A stretch of DNA of 64,000 bases from JBAXGW01 sp037139195 (lineage in GTDB: Bacteria > Bacteroidota > Bacteroidia > Bacteroidales > JAHJDW01), in contig JBAXGW010000008.1 of the NCBI GenBank assembly GCA_037139195.1, positions 30,954 through 94,953 of the forward strand. Direction: 5' to 3'. Below the pieces are notes generated by a model that had not been told where the DNA came from, ran no database searches, and saw only the letters and a program-made list of their open reading frames with translations. Shown in pieces: positions 41,693 through 51,360 of the stretch. Each line of letters begins with the position of its first letter. The stretch's first letter is position 1. Both the position numbers and the translations under genes were made by a program.

Positions 41693-44299
41693 ATGGAATC
41701 GAAAATAATTAGAGAAAAATTTCTGGAATTTTTTAAAAGTAAAGAACATGAAATTGTATCATCAGCACCAATGGTGTTGAAAAATGACCCTACATTAATG
41801 TTTACAAATGCAGGAATGAATCAATTTAAGGATTTATTTTTAGGCAACTCAACAATAAAATTTCCTCGCATAGCAGATACTCAGAAATGCTTGAGAGTTT
41901 CGGGAAAACACAATGATTTAGAAGAAGTTGGACACGATACGTATCATCATACCATGTTTGAAATGCTTGGTAATTGGTCGTTTGGAAATTATTTCAAAAA
42001 GGAAGCTATCGATTGGGCTTGGGAATTACTAACCGAAGTTTATAAAATTGACGAAAATATTATTTATGCTACCTATTTTGGTGGCGACCCAGCTGAATGT
42101 TTAGCTCCAGACATAGAAGCATTTGATTTATGGAAACAATATCTTCCAGAAGAAAGAATTCTTCCAGGTTCTAAAAAGGATAATTTTTGGGAAATGGGCG
42201 ATCAGGGACCTTGCGGTCCTTGTTCCGAGATTCATGTTGATTTGCGTGATGAAGCAGATAAAAAATTAATTTCTGGTCGCGAATTAGTTAATGAAAGCCA
42301 TCATTTGGTTATTGAAATTTGGAATTTGGTTTTCATTCAATTTAACCGAAAAGCAGATAGTAGTTTGGAGCAATTGCCCAATAAACATGTTGATACAGGA
42401 ATGGGCTTTGAAAGATTATGTATGGTTCTGCAACATAAGAAATCAAATTATGATACCGATGTTTTCCAGCCATTATTGATGAAAATTGCTAGTCTTTCTA
42501 ATCTATCTTATGGCAAAGACGAAAAGAAAGATATAGCAATGCGTGTAATTGCTGACCATGTTAGAGCCGTATCTTTTGCTATTGCAGATGGGCAACTTCC
42601 TTCAAATACTGGAGCAGGTTATGTTATTCGTAGAATTTTAAGAAGAGCCATTCGCTATGGATTTAGCTTCTTAGATATGAAATCGGCATTTATTTGCAAT
42701 TTGGTTCAAGTTCTTTCAGAACAAATGGGTAGTCAGTTTCCTGAAATTCGCTCACAAAAACAACTTGTAGAAAGAGTTATTAGAGAAGAAGAAGAATCGT
42801 TTTTAAACACCCTAGATAAGGGAATTGCTAAATTTGAAAACTATATAAAAGTAAATACAAACAAGCTAATTGATGGACAATTTGCTTTTGAACTATATGA
42901 TACTTATGGATTTCCAATAGATTTAACAGAACTTTTAGCTAAAGAAAAAGGATTTGAAGTTGATATGACCGAGTTTTTAAAATCGTTAGAAGCTCAAAAA
43001 GAACGCTCTCGTAAAGCTACAAAAGTTGAAACCGACGATTGGCAAGAATTATTTACTGCACAAACCGAATTTGTTGGTTATGATAATTTAATGTGCGAAG
43101 CAAAAATTGTAAAATATCGTAAAGTTAAGTCTCAGAATAAAGAATTGTTTCAACTTGTTTTAGACATAACGCCCTTTTATGCAGAATCAGGCGGACAAGC
43201 TGGCGACAAAGGTTGGCTGATAAATGGCGATGATAAAGTAGCTATTCTCAACACCATTAAAGAAAATAATCTCACAATTCATATAACTGAAGCATTGCCA
43301 ATTGCATTCGATTCGGTTTTAACTGCAAAAGTGGATGAAAACAAGCGTAGATTAACGGAAAATAATCACTCTGCAACGCATTTAATTCATGCTGCACTTA
43401 AAAAAGTTCTTGGAACGCATGTTGAGCAAAAAGGCTCGCTGGTAAATGACGAACGTTTGCGTTTCGATTTTTCTCATTTTTCAAAACTTAGCGATTCGGA
43501 AATTGCTGAAATAGAAATGATTGTAAACACTAAGATCAGAGAGAATATTAAATTAGAAGAAAATAGAAATATGCCAATTGCTGAAGCTCAAAAATTGGGA
43601 GCTATGGCTTTATTTGGCGAAAAATATGGCGATTCGGTTAGAGTAATAACATTTGACAAGAATTATTCGATTGAACTTTGTGGAGGCACGCATGCTTCGG
43701 CAACAGGTAATATTGGAATGGTTAAAATAATAAGCGAAAGTGCTATTGCAGCAGGTATTAGAAGAATTGAAGCAATTACTTCAGATACTGCTGAAGCATT
43801 TATCAATTGCGAAATAGAAGCCTTAAATAATATTCGCCAATTGTTTAAAAACAATCAGAATGTATTTAAAAATGTGTCGGACTTAATTGATGAAAATGCA
43901 AAACTCAATAAATTAGTTGAGGAATTCAATAAAGAAAAAGCTAAAATAATAAAATCAGAATTAGCAAATAAATTTGAAATGATAAATGGTTTTAGATTTA
44001 TTGCTACAAAACTTGATGCTGATGCTTCTACTATTAAAGATATTGCTTTTCAGCTGAAATCTCAATTCAACGATTTGTTTTTAATTATTGGCTCTGAAAG
44101 CAATGGAAAAGCTAATATTGCAGTAGCACTTTCGGATGATATTGTTAAGAAAGGACTAAATGCATCTGCTATAATTCGAGAGTTATCTAAAGAAATTAAT
44201 GGCGGCGGCGGCGGCCAACCTTTCTTTGCAACAGCAGGTGGAACTAATATTGCTGGAATTGATAATACTATTGAAAAAGCCAAAGCATTTTTGAAATAA
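41693..44299 (+). CDS. alaS: Alanyl-tRNA synthetase
   Basis: 868 residues, normal length. Charges tRNA-Ala with alanine and corrects Ser and Gly mischarging. Class II catalytic domain: FTNAGMNQFKDLFLG, TYHHTMFEMLGNWSFGNYFK, GPCGPCSEIHVD, DTGMGFERL and the Arg-rich RRILRRAIRYG. Editing domain zinc site: HSATHLIH (about 564) and ELCGGTHASATG (about 660). C-terminal coiled coil and DHHA1 domain with NGGGGGQPFFATAGG (about 836-852). The second Gly-tract codons are GC-rich, in contrast to the AT-rich gene, because of the Gly run. All core motifs are intact, so this is the functional synthetase. Confidence 0.98.
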   Translation: MESKIIREKFLEFFKSKEHEIVSSAPMVLKNDPTLMFTNAGMNQFKDLFLGNSTIKFPRIADTQKCLRVSGKHNDLEEVGHDTYHHTMFEMLGNWSFGNYFKKEAIDWAWELLTEVYKIDENIIYATYFGGDPAECLAPDIEAFDLWKQYLPEERILPGSKKDNFWEMGDQGPCGPCSEIHVDLRDEADKKLISGRELVNESHHLVIEIWNLVFIQFNRKADSSLEQLPNKHVDTGMGFERLCMVLQHKKSNYDTDVFQPLLMKIASLSNLSYGKDEKKDIAMRVIADHVRAVSFAIADGQLPSNTGAGYVIRRILRRAIRYGFSFLDMKSAFICNLVQVLSEQMGSQFPEIRSQKQLVERVIREEEESFLNTLDKGIAKFENYIKVNTNKLIDGQFAFELYDTYGFPIDLTELLAKEKGFEVDMTEFLKSLEAQKERSRKATKVETDDWQELFTAQTEFVGYDNLMCEAKIVKYRKVKSQNKELFQLVLDITPFYAESGGQAGDKGWLINGDDKVAILNTIKENNLTIHITEALPIAFDSVLTAKVDENKRRLTENNHSATHLIHAALKKVLGTHVEQKGSLVNDERLRFDFSHFSKLSDSEIAEIEMIVNTKIRENIKLEENRNMPIAEAQKLGAMALFGEKYGDSVRVITFDKNYSIELCGGTHASATGNIGMVKIISESAIAAGIRRIEAITSDTAEAFINCEIEALNNIRQLFKNNQNVFKNVSDLIDENAKLNKLVEEFNKEKAKIIKSELANKFEMINGFRFIATKLDADASTIKDIAFQLKSQFNDLFLIIGSESNGKANIAVALSDDIVKKGLNASAIIRELSKEINGGGGGQPFFATAGGTNIAGIDNTIEKAKAFLK

Positions 44300-44424
44300 A
44301 GTAAGTTTTTATGATTGGATTTTTATCATTCCATTCAACTTTGTTGACAGGATAGAGAGTAATGCCTACTATTATATTAAGTGAAAATATAAAATTGTTT
44401 TTCTATGTGGTTCTTAATCTAGAT

Positions 44425-44955
44425 TTATTTTAATCGCGAAAACATAGTCATATCATAATGCTTTTCATTCCAGAACATCCAATCTCTTAAAATTCCTTCG
44501 CGATAAAAACCTGCTTTCTCTAAAACTTTTTCCGAAGCAATGTTTCCTTGCATAACTTCTGCTTCTATGCGGTTAATCTCAAGTTTTTCAAAACCAAATT
44601 GAATAACTGGTTCTAGAGCTTCAGTTATGTAGCCATTATTCCAATAATCTGGATGTAAATCGTACCCAATATTTGCACGGTGATTCTTAGTGTAATTATT
44701 AAACCCAATAGTCCCTATTATTAAAGAAGAATTTTTTAGTGTAATTCCCCATCTAATAGCTAGGTTTTGCTCAAATCGGTTATGATACCAATCTATAAAT
44801 CTCTGAGCGCTTGTTTCTTCCTTAAAAGGAAGCAGATTGTAATATTGGGTAACTCTCTCATTACTAAACAAATTATATATGTCAACTTTGTGTTTCGAAC
44901 TTATTTCAATTAAGTTTAAGCGATTTGTTGCTAGTTCAGGAAAATTATCAATCAT
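44425..44955 (-). CDS. GNAT family N-acetyltransferase (RimJ/RimL-like)
   Basis: 176 residues. It transfers acetyl from acetyl-CoA to an amine; RimJ/RimL relatives act on ribosomal protein N-termini, but many act on other proteins or drugs. Matches: start FPELATNRLNLIEIS, WGITLKNSSLIIGTIGFNN, the acetyl-CoA region NIGYDLHPDYWNNGYITEAL, INRIEAEVMQGNIASEKVLE and KAGFYREGILRD. The protein is full length. It lies 12 bp after the 44968-45621 gene and is probably co-transcribed with it. Confidence 0.92.
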   Translation of the reverse strand: MIDNFPELATNRLNLIEISSKHKVDIYNLFSNERVTQYYNLLPFKEETSAQRFIDWYHNRFEQNLAIRWGITLKNSSLIIGTIGFNNYTKNHRANIGYDLHPDYWNNGYITEALEPVIQFGFEKLEINRIEAEVMQGNIASEKVLEKAGFYREGILRDWMFWNEKHYDMTMFSRLK

Positions 44956-44967
44956 GTTTTTTAAAAT

Positions 44968-45621
44968 TTAGAACCCAAATCCCATCCAAAATGCTATATA
45001 CATGCCCATGATAAAAAGACTTATTAACGTAATTAATTTACCATGAAAGCGGTCGCTTTTAGTGTATATAAAAACTCTATCGCCATTTGGCAATGTTCGT
45101 TTTGCAGTCCAAAGCGAAAGACCTATGCCTACGCCAATTATACCTCCAAAAAATGCAAAAATATACCCAACCGATTTCCAAACAGAGCCATCTTTTTCTT
45201 CAACCGATAGCTGTTTTATACGTTTATCGAACATTGTTTTTTCTAGCGAACTCGAAATTTCGATACCTCTTTGGTTTAATATTTTTTTTGCTAGTTTTTT
45301 ATCAAATTCGCACCATGCTTCAGGTTCCGAAATAATTTCTAATAATTCCTCGTTTTCAAAAGCAAATAAATAATAATCGGCATCCACATTTTCAATTTCT
45401 GTTTGAGCCTGATTATCCATGAATTCATTAACGATAGTAAAATCAGAAGATTTAATTTTTATCAATACCTTACTTTGAGTGTCTTGACCGATATAAAAAT
45501 CAGCAATAGCTCGTGAATTATCCTCTACTAAATATGGAATATTTTTTTCATTTAACAAATCGATTAATTCCGACGCTTGCTCAATATCAAGAAATTTTTT
45601 ATACGTAAGAAACTCACTCAT
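44968..45621 (-). CDS. Conserved membrane protein of unknown function
   Basis: 217 residues. The soluble N-terminal part (about 1-145) starts LTYKKFLDIEQASELIDLLN with NEKNIPYLVEDNS and has alternating helices and strands; the first 75 residues vaguely resemble DUF2007-type signal-transducing domains. Two hydrophobic segments follow: VGYIFAFFGGIIGVGIGLSL (about 152-171) and LITLISLFIMGMYIAFWMGF (about 196-215), with a short KRTLPNGDRVFIYTKSDR loop between them. The family was not recognised with certainty. It is the first gene of a two-gene unit with the GNAT enzyme. Confidence 0.7.
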   Translation of the reverse strand: MSEFLTYKKFLDIEQASELIDLLNEKNIPYLVEDNSRAIADFYIGQDTQSKVLIKIKSSDFTIVNEFMDNQAQTEIENVDADYYLFAFENEELLEIISEPEAWCEFDKKLAKKILNQRGIEISSSLEKTMFDKRIKQLSVEEKDGSVWKSVGYIFAFFGGIIGVGIGLSLWTAKRTLPNGDRVFIYTKSDRFHGKLITLISLFIMGMYIAFWMGFGF

Positions 45622-45856
45622 AGATTTTGGTTTTCATTGAACAGCTAAATTACAAAGTATTAATTGTAAATCAGAATCAAATAAAAAAAATATTTTTAAA
45701 CGATTGATGTACTAAAACTTATTATTGCAAATAAATTCAATTTTATCTAGAAATAATAAGGGAAATATACTTTTTTTTAGGCAATGACGTATGCAAATGT
45801 CTTTATCGATTAGATCTATTCCTAAGGTTTATTTGAACGAAATATTATGAAAAAAG

Positions 45857-45900
45857 CTTCGATGCACAAGCAATTAATTTGTTTGGAATGCATCGAAGCA
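45857..45900 (-). terminator. Terminator after the CHU_C protein gene
   Basis: Perfect 11-bp arms GCTTCGATGCA / TGCATCGAAGC (45857-45867, 45890-45900) followed on the minus strand by TTTTTT. The 45622-46049 gap otherwise holds AT-rich sequence and the next hairpin. Confidence 0.85.
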
Positions 45901-45906
45901 AAAGAA

Positions 45907-45936
45907 GCGAATGCTTAAATACATTCGCTCTTTTTA
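45907..45936 (+). terminator. Second hairpin, plus-strand orientation
   Basis: Arms AGCGAATG / CATTCGCT followed by CTTTTT on the plus strand. No plus-strand gene ends here, so it may be one half of a bidirectional pair. Confidence 0.5.
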
Positions 45937-46049
45937 ATTAAACGCGAAACTAGATTGAAGTAACTAACCAAAACACTCAAATCTAATCTTTTCAAAACCC
46001 TGAGAGGTTTAAATTCATTATTATTCAGTTGACGAAATCAATGCCCCAT

Positions 46050-49000
46050 TTATAATAGTATTGTAACGCTTCCCGATTTTTGATATTTAACAGAATGGTA
46101 ATCTGCGTAATCAATAATATAATAATATGTTCCAGATGGGCAAATGTTTCCATTCATTCTTCCATCCCAACCATTTTCTATGTCGTTAGATTCATATATC
46201 TTTTGACCCCATCTATTAAAAATATAAATAGTAAAAGCAGAAATATTTTGAGCAACTACTCTAAAATTATCATTTTTGTTATCGCCATTAGGAGTGAAGC
46301 AATTTGGAATAAACATGTCTGAAAAACAACTATCAATTAATACTATTGTATCGCTGCTTTTACATCCATTATTATCAGTCACGCTTAGCGAATACGAATT
46401 AGCACTATTCGCTATTATTTCAGCGGTAGTATTTCCCGTCGACCATAAATAGCTTGCATATATGTCAGGGACATTAATAATTATATTATCTATACAACCT
46501 GTGAAATCGTTCCCAAGGTTTATACTTGGCATTGATAAGTAAGATAAGTTAATGCTATCAATTGCAGTTCCACATAAAGCAGATGAAACTGTAACGCTGT
46601 AATTACCAGCAGCTGAAACTGAAATAATTGGAGTTGTTTCTTGAGTAGACCAGTAGTAATTATAATTTGTATTACCTGCATTTAATAATGTTGAATTTCC
46701 TTCACAAATTGAGACGTCAGCGCCAAGATTAACTGTTGGTATTGGTTCAACAGAAACAGTCGCCATAGCCGAGCTTGAACAATTGTTTGCGGTTCCTGTT
46801 ACATAATAAGTAGTGTTTGCATTTGGGGAAACAGTAATAGTGCTATTTCCTGAATAACCAGCCCAAATATACGTTGTTGCACCTGCAATATCGCTTATTG
46901 CATTTAAATCTATAGAAGATCCTTGGCAAATACTTGGAGAATTTGGCAATATGCTAATTGTTGGTATCGGATTAACTGTAACAACTACATCGGCCGTATT
47001 TGAACATCCATTTAACCCAATTACAGCAACAATATAAGTTGTTGTTATTGTTGGATTAACGATAGGATTAGAAATTAATGAGTTCGCTAATCCTATAGTT
47101 GGGCTCCAAGAATAGCTATTACCACCTGAAGCAGATAAATTTGCAGAATTTCCCTTGCATATTGAGATTGGAGCGCTTACATTGATATTTGGAGGTGTAT
47201 TATTTAATGAAACTAATACACTATCAGTTGCAAAACATCCGTTGTTTGAGTTTGTAACAGTCAAAACATAAGTCCCACTAAGGTTAACAACTGGTGATTT
47301 TGTAAGTTCCCCAAAAAGAATTGAACCTGACCAAGAATAATCTATTCCTGTACCTGATTCAGAAAGTGTTCCATCTAAAACTACAGAAGGAATTAAACAA
47401 GTTATTGTTTTATCTGGTCCAGCTTCTGCAAGTGGAATTATTTTATTTACTGCTATTACTACATTGTCAGTGGCAGTACAAAGACTTAAACTATTTGTGG
47501 TTGTAACAGTATATGTAGTAGTTGCAGTAGGTGTTGCAGTAGGGTTTGAAATTGAAGAACTACTTAAGTCAGAAGTAGGATTCCAAATATAAGTATAAGC
47601 TGTATTATTAGTTGCTCCAATTGTTATACCACTCAAATTTTGCGTACAAGTAATTGTTCCAGCATTTCCTGCTTCAGAAATTGGCAAAATCTTATCAACA
47701 GTAACAATAACATTATCAGTACTTGAACAACCATTAGCCGTTGTGGTGGTTGTAACCGTATAAGTTGTAGTTGCCGTAGGGTTTGCATTAGGATTGGAAA
47801 GTGTAGGGCTGCTTAAACCTAAAGAAGGATTCCATAAGTACGTTTGTGCCACCAAATTTGCAGCTCCTATCACTAATCCATTTGTATTTTGTATGCAAGT
47901 AATTGTTCCTGCGTTCCCAGCTTCTGATATTGGTAAAACTTTATCAACAGAAACAATAACATTATCAGTAGCTGTACATCCATTTGAATTTGATGTTGTA
48001 GTAACTATATATGTTGTAGTTGCAGTAGGCGTTGCTATAGGATTTGAAATAGTAGAATTGGTTAAGTCAGATGTTGGATTCCAAATATAAGTATAAGCTG
48101 TATTATTCGTTGCTCCAATTGAGACTCCACTTAAATTTTGCGTACAAGTAATTGTTCCTGCATTTCCAGCTTCGGAATTTGGCAAAATCTTATCAACAGT
48201 AATAACTACATTATCAGAACTTGAACACCCATTAGCAGTTGTTGTAGTTGTAACAGTATATGTAGTAGTTGCAGTAGGTGTAGCAACAGGATTTGGAATA
48301 GTAGAATTGCTTAAATCAGAAGAAGGATTCCAAATATAAGTATAAGCTGTATTATTTGTTGTTCCAATGGAAACTCCACTTAAATTTTGAGTACAAGTAA
48401 TTGTTCCAGCATTTCCTGCTTCAGAAATTGGCAAAATCTTATCAACAGTAACAATAACATTATCAGTACTTGAACAACCATTAGCCGTTGTGGTGGTTGT
48501 AACCGTATAAGTTGTAGTTGCCGTAGGGTTTGCATTAGGATTGGAAAGTGTAGGGCTGCTTAAACCTAAAGAAGGATTCCATAAGTACGTTTGTGCCACC
48601 AAATTTGCAGCTCCTATCACTAATCCATTTGTATTTTGTATGCAAGTAATTGTTCCTGCGTTCCCAGCTTCTGATATTGGTAAAACTTTATCAAAAGTAA
48701 TAACTACATTATCTGAACTTGAACACCCATTAGCAGTTGATGTAGTTGTAACCGTATAAGTTGTAGTTGCAGTAGGTGTTGCAGTAGGGTTTGAAATAGA
48801 AGAACTACTTAAGTCAGAAGTTGGATTCCAAATATAAGTATATGCAGCATTATTAGTTGTTCCAATTGTTATTCCACTTAAATTTTGTGTACAAGTAATC
48901 GTTCCAGCTGAGCCTGCTTCAGAAGAAGGAAGTGTTTTGTTAACAGTAACAACTACATTATCTGTAGCAGTACATCCTGTAGAGGTTGTGGTGCAGGTGA

Positions 49001-50381
49001 CTGTATAAGTGGTGCTTGTAACTGGATTTGCCGTTGGACTTGAAACGACAGAATTACTTAATCCAGCTACTGGACTCCAAGAATAAGTTTTCGCAGGATC
49101 ATTTGCTTCTCCAATAGCTATTCCACTTGTATTTTGTATGCAAGTTATAGTTCCTGCGGCTCCTGCTTCTACTGAACATGTTATACAAGAACTTGGAGCA
49201 TTGTAAGATGTAGTTTTAGTACAAGTTGTTGCTGAAAAGGAAGCAGTAATATTATGCGAAGCACCATCAGAAGTTAATCCAGTTAGTGTAAAGGCTTGAG
49301 GGCTGTTGAAAGGAGGGTTAAAAGTTTGAGAATGACCATTACCATCTGAAACGGTCAGAGTTCCTGTTGTTGGTGGGTTATTAAAAGTAATTGAGCCTGA
49401 AACAGAATATTGATTATTTGTAGTATTACATGCAGAAGGATTAGCAGTAAGTGCTGAAATATCGCATGGAATTACAATGCTACAATCGGTTGCTCCTGCT
49501 CCAACACCTGAATTAGTTTGGTTGAAAGTTATATTTGAAGCCACATTAGCATAATTTGCAATGCACAGTAAATAATACTGTCCAATAGTAGCATTATTAA
49601 TATAACAATTCTCAGTTGCGTCTATACTAAAGCTGCAATCAACAATGTTTGTTCCCGCAGGAGGAGGTGTATGAGGATTATTCATACTTGTATAACTATT
49701 ATCATCTAATCCAGCAATGCAATTGCTAGTTGGATTTGTAAATGGTCCCCAGCAAATAAAATCAACATCGTTTCCGCCATTAGAGCCTTGACTTGAAATA
49801 TTTATTACGATGTTTCCTGCAGTTCCAATTTTCAAATAATAATATGCAGGATTATCAAAAATTCCACAGCCCGCACCATAAGGAAATTCAGATGCTGCAT
49901 TTGTAGAAGCCGGGTAAGTTATTGGTAAGCCTGTGCAAAATGGACCAGCACCAGCACAAATGCTTGGGTCTAATGTAATACAAGATATTGCAGCAACCCA
50001 GCCTGCTCTTGCTGTTGTTGCATCTGATGTAAATTTAAATGTTAAACATCCTGTAGTTGAATTTACAGCAAAAGGAGTATTTCCAGAGTAAGTTCCTATT
50101 ACTGTTGCAGAAGTTGAATTTCCATCATAAACTGTTAGAATGTCTAAATTTGCTTGTGTGTTAAAAGTTGTAAAATCAAACTTTATTTGATCTCCAGGCG
50201 TTGACGAGCAAAAGGTCATTGTGTATGACTCATTGTTAGTGTAATTTGCAGTTGTCCCTGAATCATAAAATGTACCAGCGCAAGTACTTACAGATCCGCC
50301 AGTGCTTATTTTATATGTTTGAGCATTAATTGTATTAAAGCCCAATATCGTTATTGCTAAAAATGTGTATAGCTGTTTCAT
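46050..50381 (-). CDS. Giant secreted repeat protein with CUB-like domain and CHU_C (T9SS type B) C-terminus
   Basis: 1443 residues. Signal peptide to about 20; a CUB-like domain (about 22-135: CAGTFYDSGTTANYTNNESY, LTVYDGNSTSATVIG, CLTFKFTSDATTARAGW); a Cys-containing segment (about 140-305); then seven near-identical 83-residue Ig-like repeats (about 395-990) with AGNAGTITCTQN, WNPTSDLS, NPTATPTATTTYTVTT and CSSTDNVIVTVDK, followed by five more divergent Ig-like units. The end is the gliding-motility-associated C-terminal domain (CFTPNGDNKNDNFRV, IYIFNRWGQKIYES, WDGRMNGN), a T9SS type B signal. It is expected on the cell surface, probably as an adhesin. The start ATG overlaps the stop of the 50381-51019 gene (TAATG), so translation is coupled. 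Confidence 0.93.
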   Translation of the reverse strand: MKQLYTFLAITILGFNTINAQTYKISTGGSVSTCAGTFYDSGTTANYTNNESYTMTFCSSTPGDQIKFDFTTFNTQANLDILTVYDGNSTSATVIGTYSGNTPFAVNSTTGCLTFKFTSDATTARAGWVAAISCITLDPSICAGAGPFCTGLPITYPASTNAASEFPYGAGCGIFDNPAYYYLKIGTAGNIVINISSQGSNGGNDVDFICWGPFTNPTSNCIAGLDDNSYTSMNNPHTPPPAGTNIVDCSFSIDATENCYINNATIGQYYLLCIANYANVASNITFNQTNSGVGAGATDCSIVIPCDISALTANPSACNTTNNQYSVSGSITFNNPPTTGTLTVSDGNGHSQTFNPPFNSPQAFTLTGLTSDGASHNITASFSATTCTKTTSYNAPSSCITCSVEAGAAGTITCIQNTSGIAIGEANDPAKTYSWSPVAGLSNSVVSSPTANPVTSTTYTVTCTTTSTGCTATDNVVVTVNKTLPSSEAGSAGTITCTQNLSGITIGTTNNAAYTYIWNPTSDLSSSSISNPTATPTATTTYTVTTTSTANGCSSSDNVVITFDKVLPISEAGNAGTITCIQNTNGLVIGAANLVAQTYLWNPSLGLSSPTLSNPNANPTATTTYTVTTTTTANGCSSTDNVIVTVDKILPISEAGNAGTITCTQNLSGVSIGTTNNTAYTYIWNPSSDLSNSTIPNPVATPTATTTYTVTTTTTANGCSSSDNVVITVDKILPNSEAGNAGTITCTQNLSGVSIGATNNTAYTYIWNPTSDLTNSTISNPIATPTATTTYIVTTTSNSNGCTATDNVIVSVDKVLPISEAGNAGTITCIQNTNGLVIGAANLVAQTYLWNPSLGLSSPTLSNPNANPTATTTYTVTTTTTANGCSSTDNVIVTVDKILPISEAGNAGTITCTQNLSGITIGATNNTAYTYIWNPTSDLSSSSISNPTATPTATTTYTVTTTNSLSLCTATDNVVIAVNKIIPLAEAGPDKTITCLIPSVVLDGTLSESGTGIDYSWSGSILFGELTKSPVVNLSGTYVLTVTNSNNGCFATDSVLVSLNNTPPNINVSAPISICKGNSANLSASGGNSYSWSPTIGLANSLISNPIVNPTITTTYIVAVIGLNGCSNTADVVVTVNPIPTISILPNSPSICQGSSIDLNAISDIAGATTYIWAGYSGNSTITVSPNANTTYYVTGTANNCSSSAMATVSVEPIPTVNLGADVSICEGNSTLLNAGNTNYNYYWSTQETTPIISVSAAGNYSVTVSSALCGTAIDSINLSYLSMPSINLGNDFTGCIDNIIINVPDIYASYLWSTGNTTAEIIANSANSYSLSVTDNNGCKSSDTIVLIDSCFSDMFIPNCFTPNGDNKNDNFRVVAQNISAFTIYIFNRWGQKIYESNDIENGWDGRMNGNICPSGTYYYIIDYADYHSVKYQKSGSVTILL
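47644..47947 (-). repeat. 304-bp segment identical to 48391-48694 (repeat units 6 and 3)
   Basis: Read base by base, this segment of the CHU_C gene is identical to 48391-48694, with differences beginning on both sides (47643/48390 and 47948/48695). The offset is 747 bp, three 83-residue repeats. Other repeats in the gene differ at many synonymous sites. Confidence 0.9.
48391..48694 (-). repeat. 304-bp segment identical to 47644-47947
   Basis: The second copy of the identical segment; encodes about residues 563-663 of the CHU_C protein. Confidence 0.9.
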
Positions 50382-51019
50382 TAGTATTGAGATTTAAAGG
50401 TTTGATTTTTCAATTGATTATATGTGAAATCATCAATATTTTCTAATCCCGTCATTTTTTTATATTCTTCAGGGTTGAAACGGATCCACTTTTGTTGGGC
50501 AATATCAAAATTCAAATCATCTAATTCTTTATTTCCAGTATTAATCCTTTTAGGGTATGATTCTGGATAAAGCCAATTTACAGGGTCGACAGGGGCTTTT
50601 ATAGCAGAATACTTGGGGAAATAGGCTTTTTTATTTTTTAATTCTGTAGCAATGTTCTTGTCATTAGTACTTATTGTTATTATATCAAAATCTAAATTTG
50701 TTGTTAGAAAAATATTTCTCAATTCTAAGATATTCAAGTTGTTATCAAAAACAATTAGACATCTTCTTTCATAAAAAATTTTGAAAGAAATTACTCCTGG
50801 CAATTTCAACACATAGTTTTCTAATTGTTTTTTGTCAAAGGTTCCAATATTTCCAATTATACCAAAGGTGGCAGCATTGTAGTTATCGGATTTGAAATTA
50901 TCCACAAAAAAGATTTGCTTATCTTGGGATTTTAATTTTGTTGGGATAACTAATAGCATTAAAAATATCCCACATAAAAGAAGATTATATCCTCTTTTTA
51001 CAATGAAATTTGTTCTCAT
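50381..51019 (-). CDS. Small secreted protein coupled to the CHU_C protein
   Basis: 212 residues from ATG 51019 (MRTNFIVKRGYNLLLCGIFL); a frame from 51061 adds an unlikely leader. The signal peptide ends near LKSQ. The next 90 residues have the beta-alpha-beta-beta-alpha-beta pattern of an HMA-like fold without any Cys: ATFGIIGNIGTFDKKQLENY, VLKLPGVISFKIFYERRCLI (whose single Cys is not in a CxxC), VFDNNLNILELRNIF, LDFDIITI. A second region (about 110-212: YFPKYSAIKAPVDPVNWLYP, FDIAQQKWIRFNPEEYKKMT) is unfamiliar. The stop overlaps the start of the 46050 gene. A tight gene pair suggests an accessory or export partner of the giant protein. Confidence 0.8.
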   Translation of the reverse strand: MRTNFIVKRGYNLLLCGIFLMLLVIPTKLKSQDKQIFFVDNFKSDNYNAATFGIIGNIGTFDKKQLENYVLKLPGVISFKIFYERRCLIVFDNNLNILELRNIFLTTNLDFDIITISTNDKNIATELKNKKAYFPKYSAIKAPVDPVNWLYPESYPKRINTGNKELDDLNFDIAQQKWIRFNPEEYKKMTGLENIDDFTYNQLKNQTFKSQY

Positions 51020-51360
51020 GTTTTTATTAACGTTAGTGACGAGGTAAAGATAATATAGCAATCTTTATTAAATCAATTAGTTGAAGTTTGAATAAATGCT
51101 ATTTTGATTTAGTTTATATAAAATTGGGTTTAGCGTATTTTTTTCTGCCAATTCTTTATACCAAATTTCAAAAAAATGAAAAATTTAATTTTTTTTCAGT
51201 GTTTAATTTGCCATTTTTTCCTCAAATTCGGACTTAAATTTTTATTTTAAATTGATTCTTTAAATTAGGTGTTAATCTTTTGTTAATTTAATATTGATTG
51301 CACCTATACATTGATTGTTGTTTTATATTTGTAAAATCAAGATATTTTAATAAAAAACCA
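51020..51360. other. Divergent promoter region upstream of the metal island
   Basis: AT-rich spacer between the secreted gene (minus) and the first metal-island gene (plus). It holds the -7 box at 51324-51331; nothing resembling a clear palindromic metal-regulator operator was found by eye. Confidence 0.5.
51324..51331 (+). promoter_or_regulatory. -7 box at the start of the metal island
   Basis: TATATTTG, perfect TANNTTTG, 29 bp before the ATG at 51361. TTG at 51298 is a possible but widely spaced -33 element. Confidence 0.5.

Noticed and set aside
45062..45373. 103-codon plus-strand frame
   Set aside because: Lies entirely opposite the membrane-protein gene 44968-45621 and has no recognisable content.
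47500..49150. Regularly spaced repeats that could suggest a CRISPR array
   Set aside because: The period is about 249 bp, the repeats are in frame within one long gene and code for Ig-like domains; there are no short direct repeats with unique spacers.
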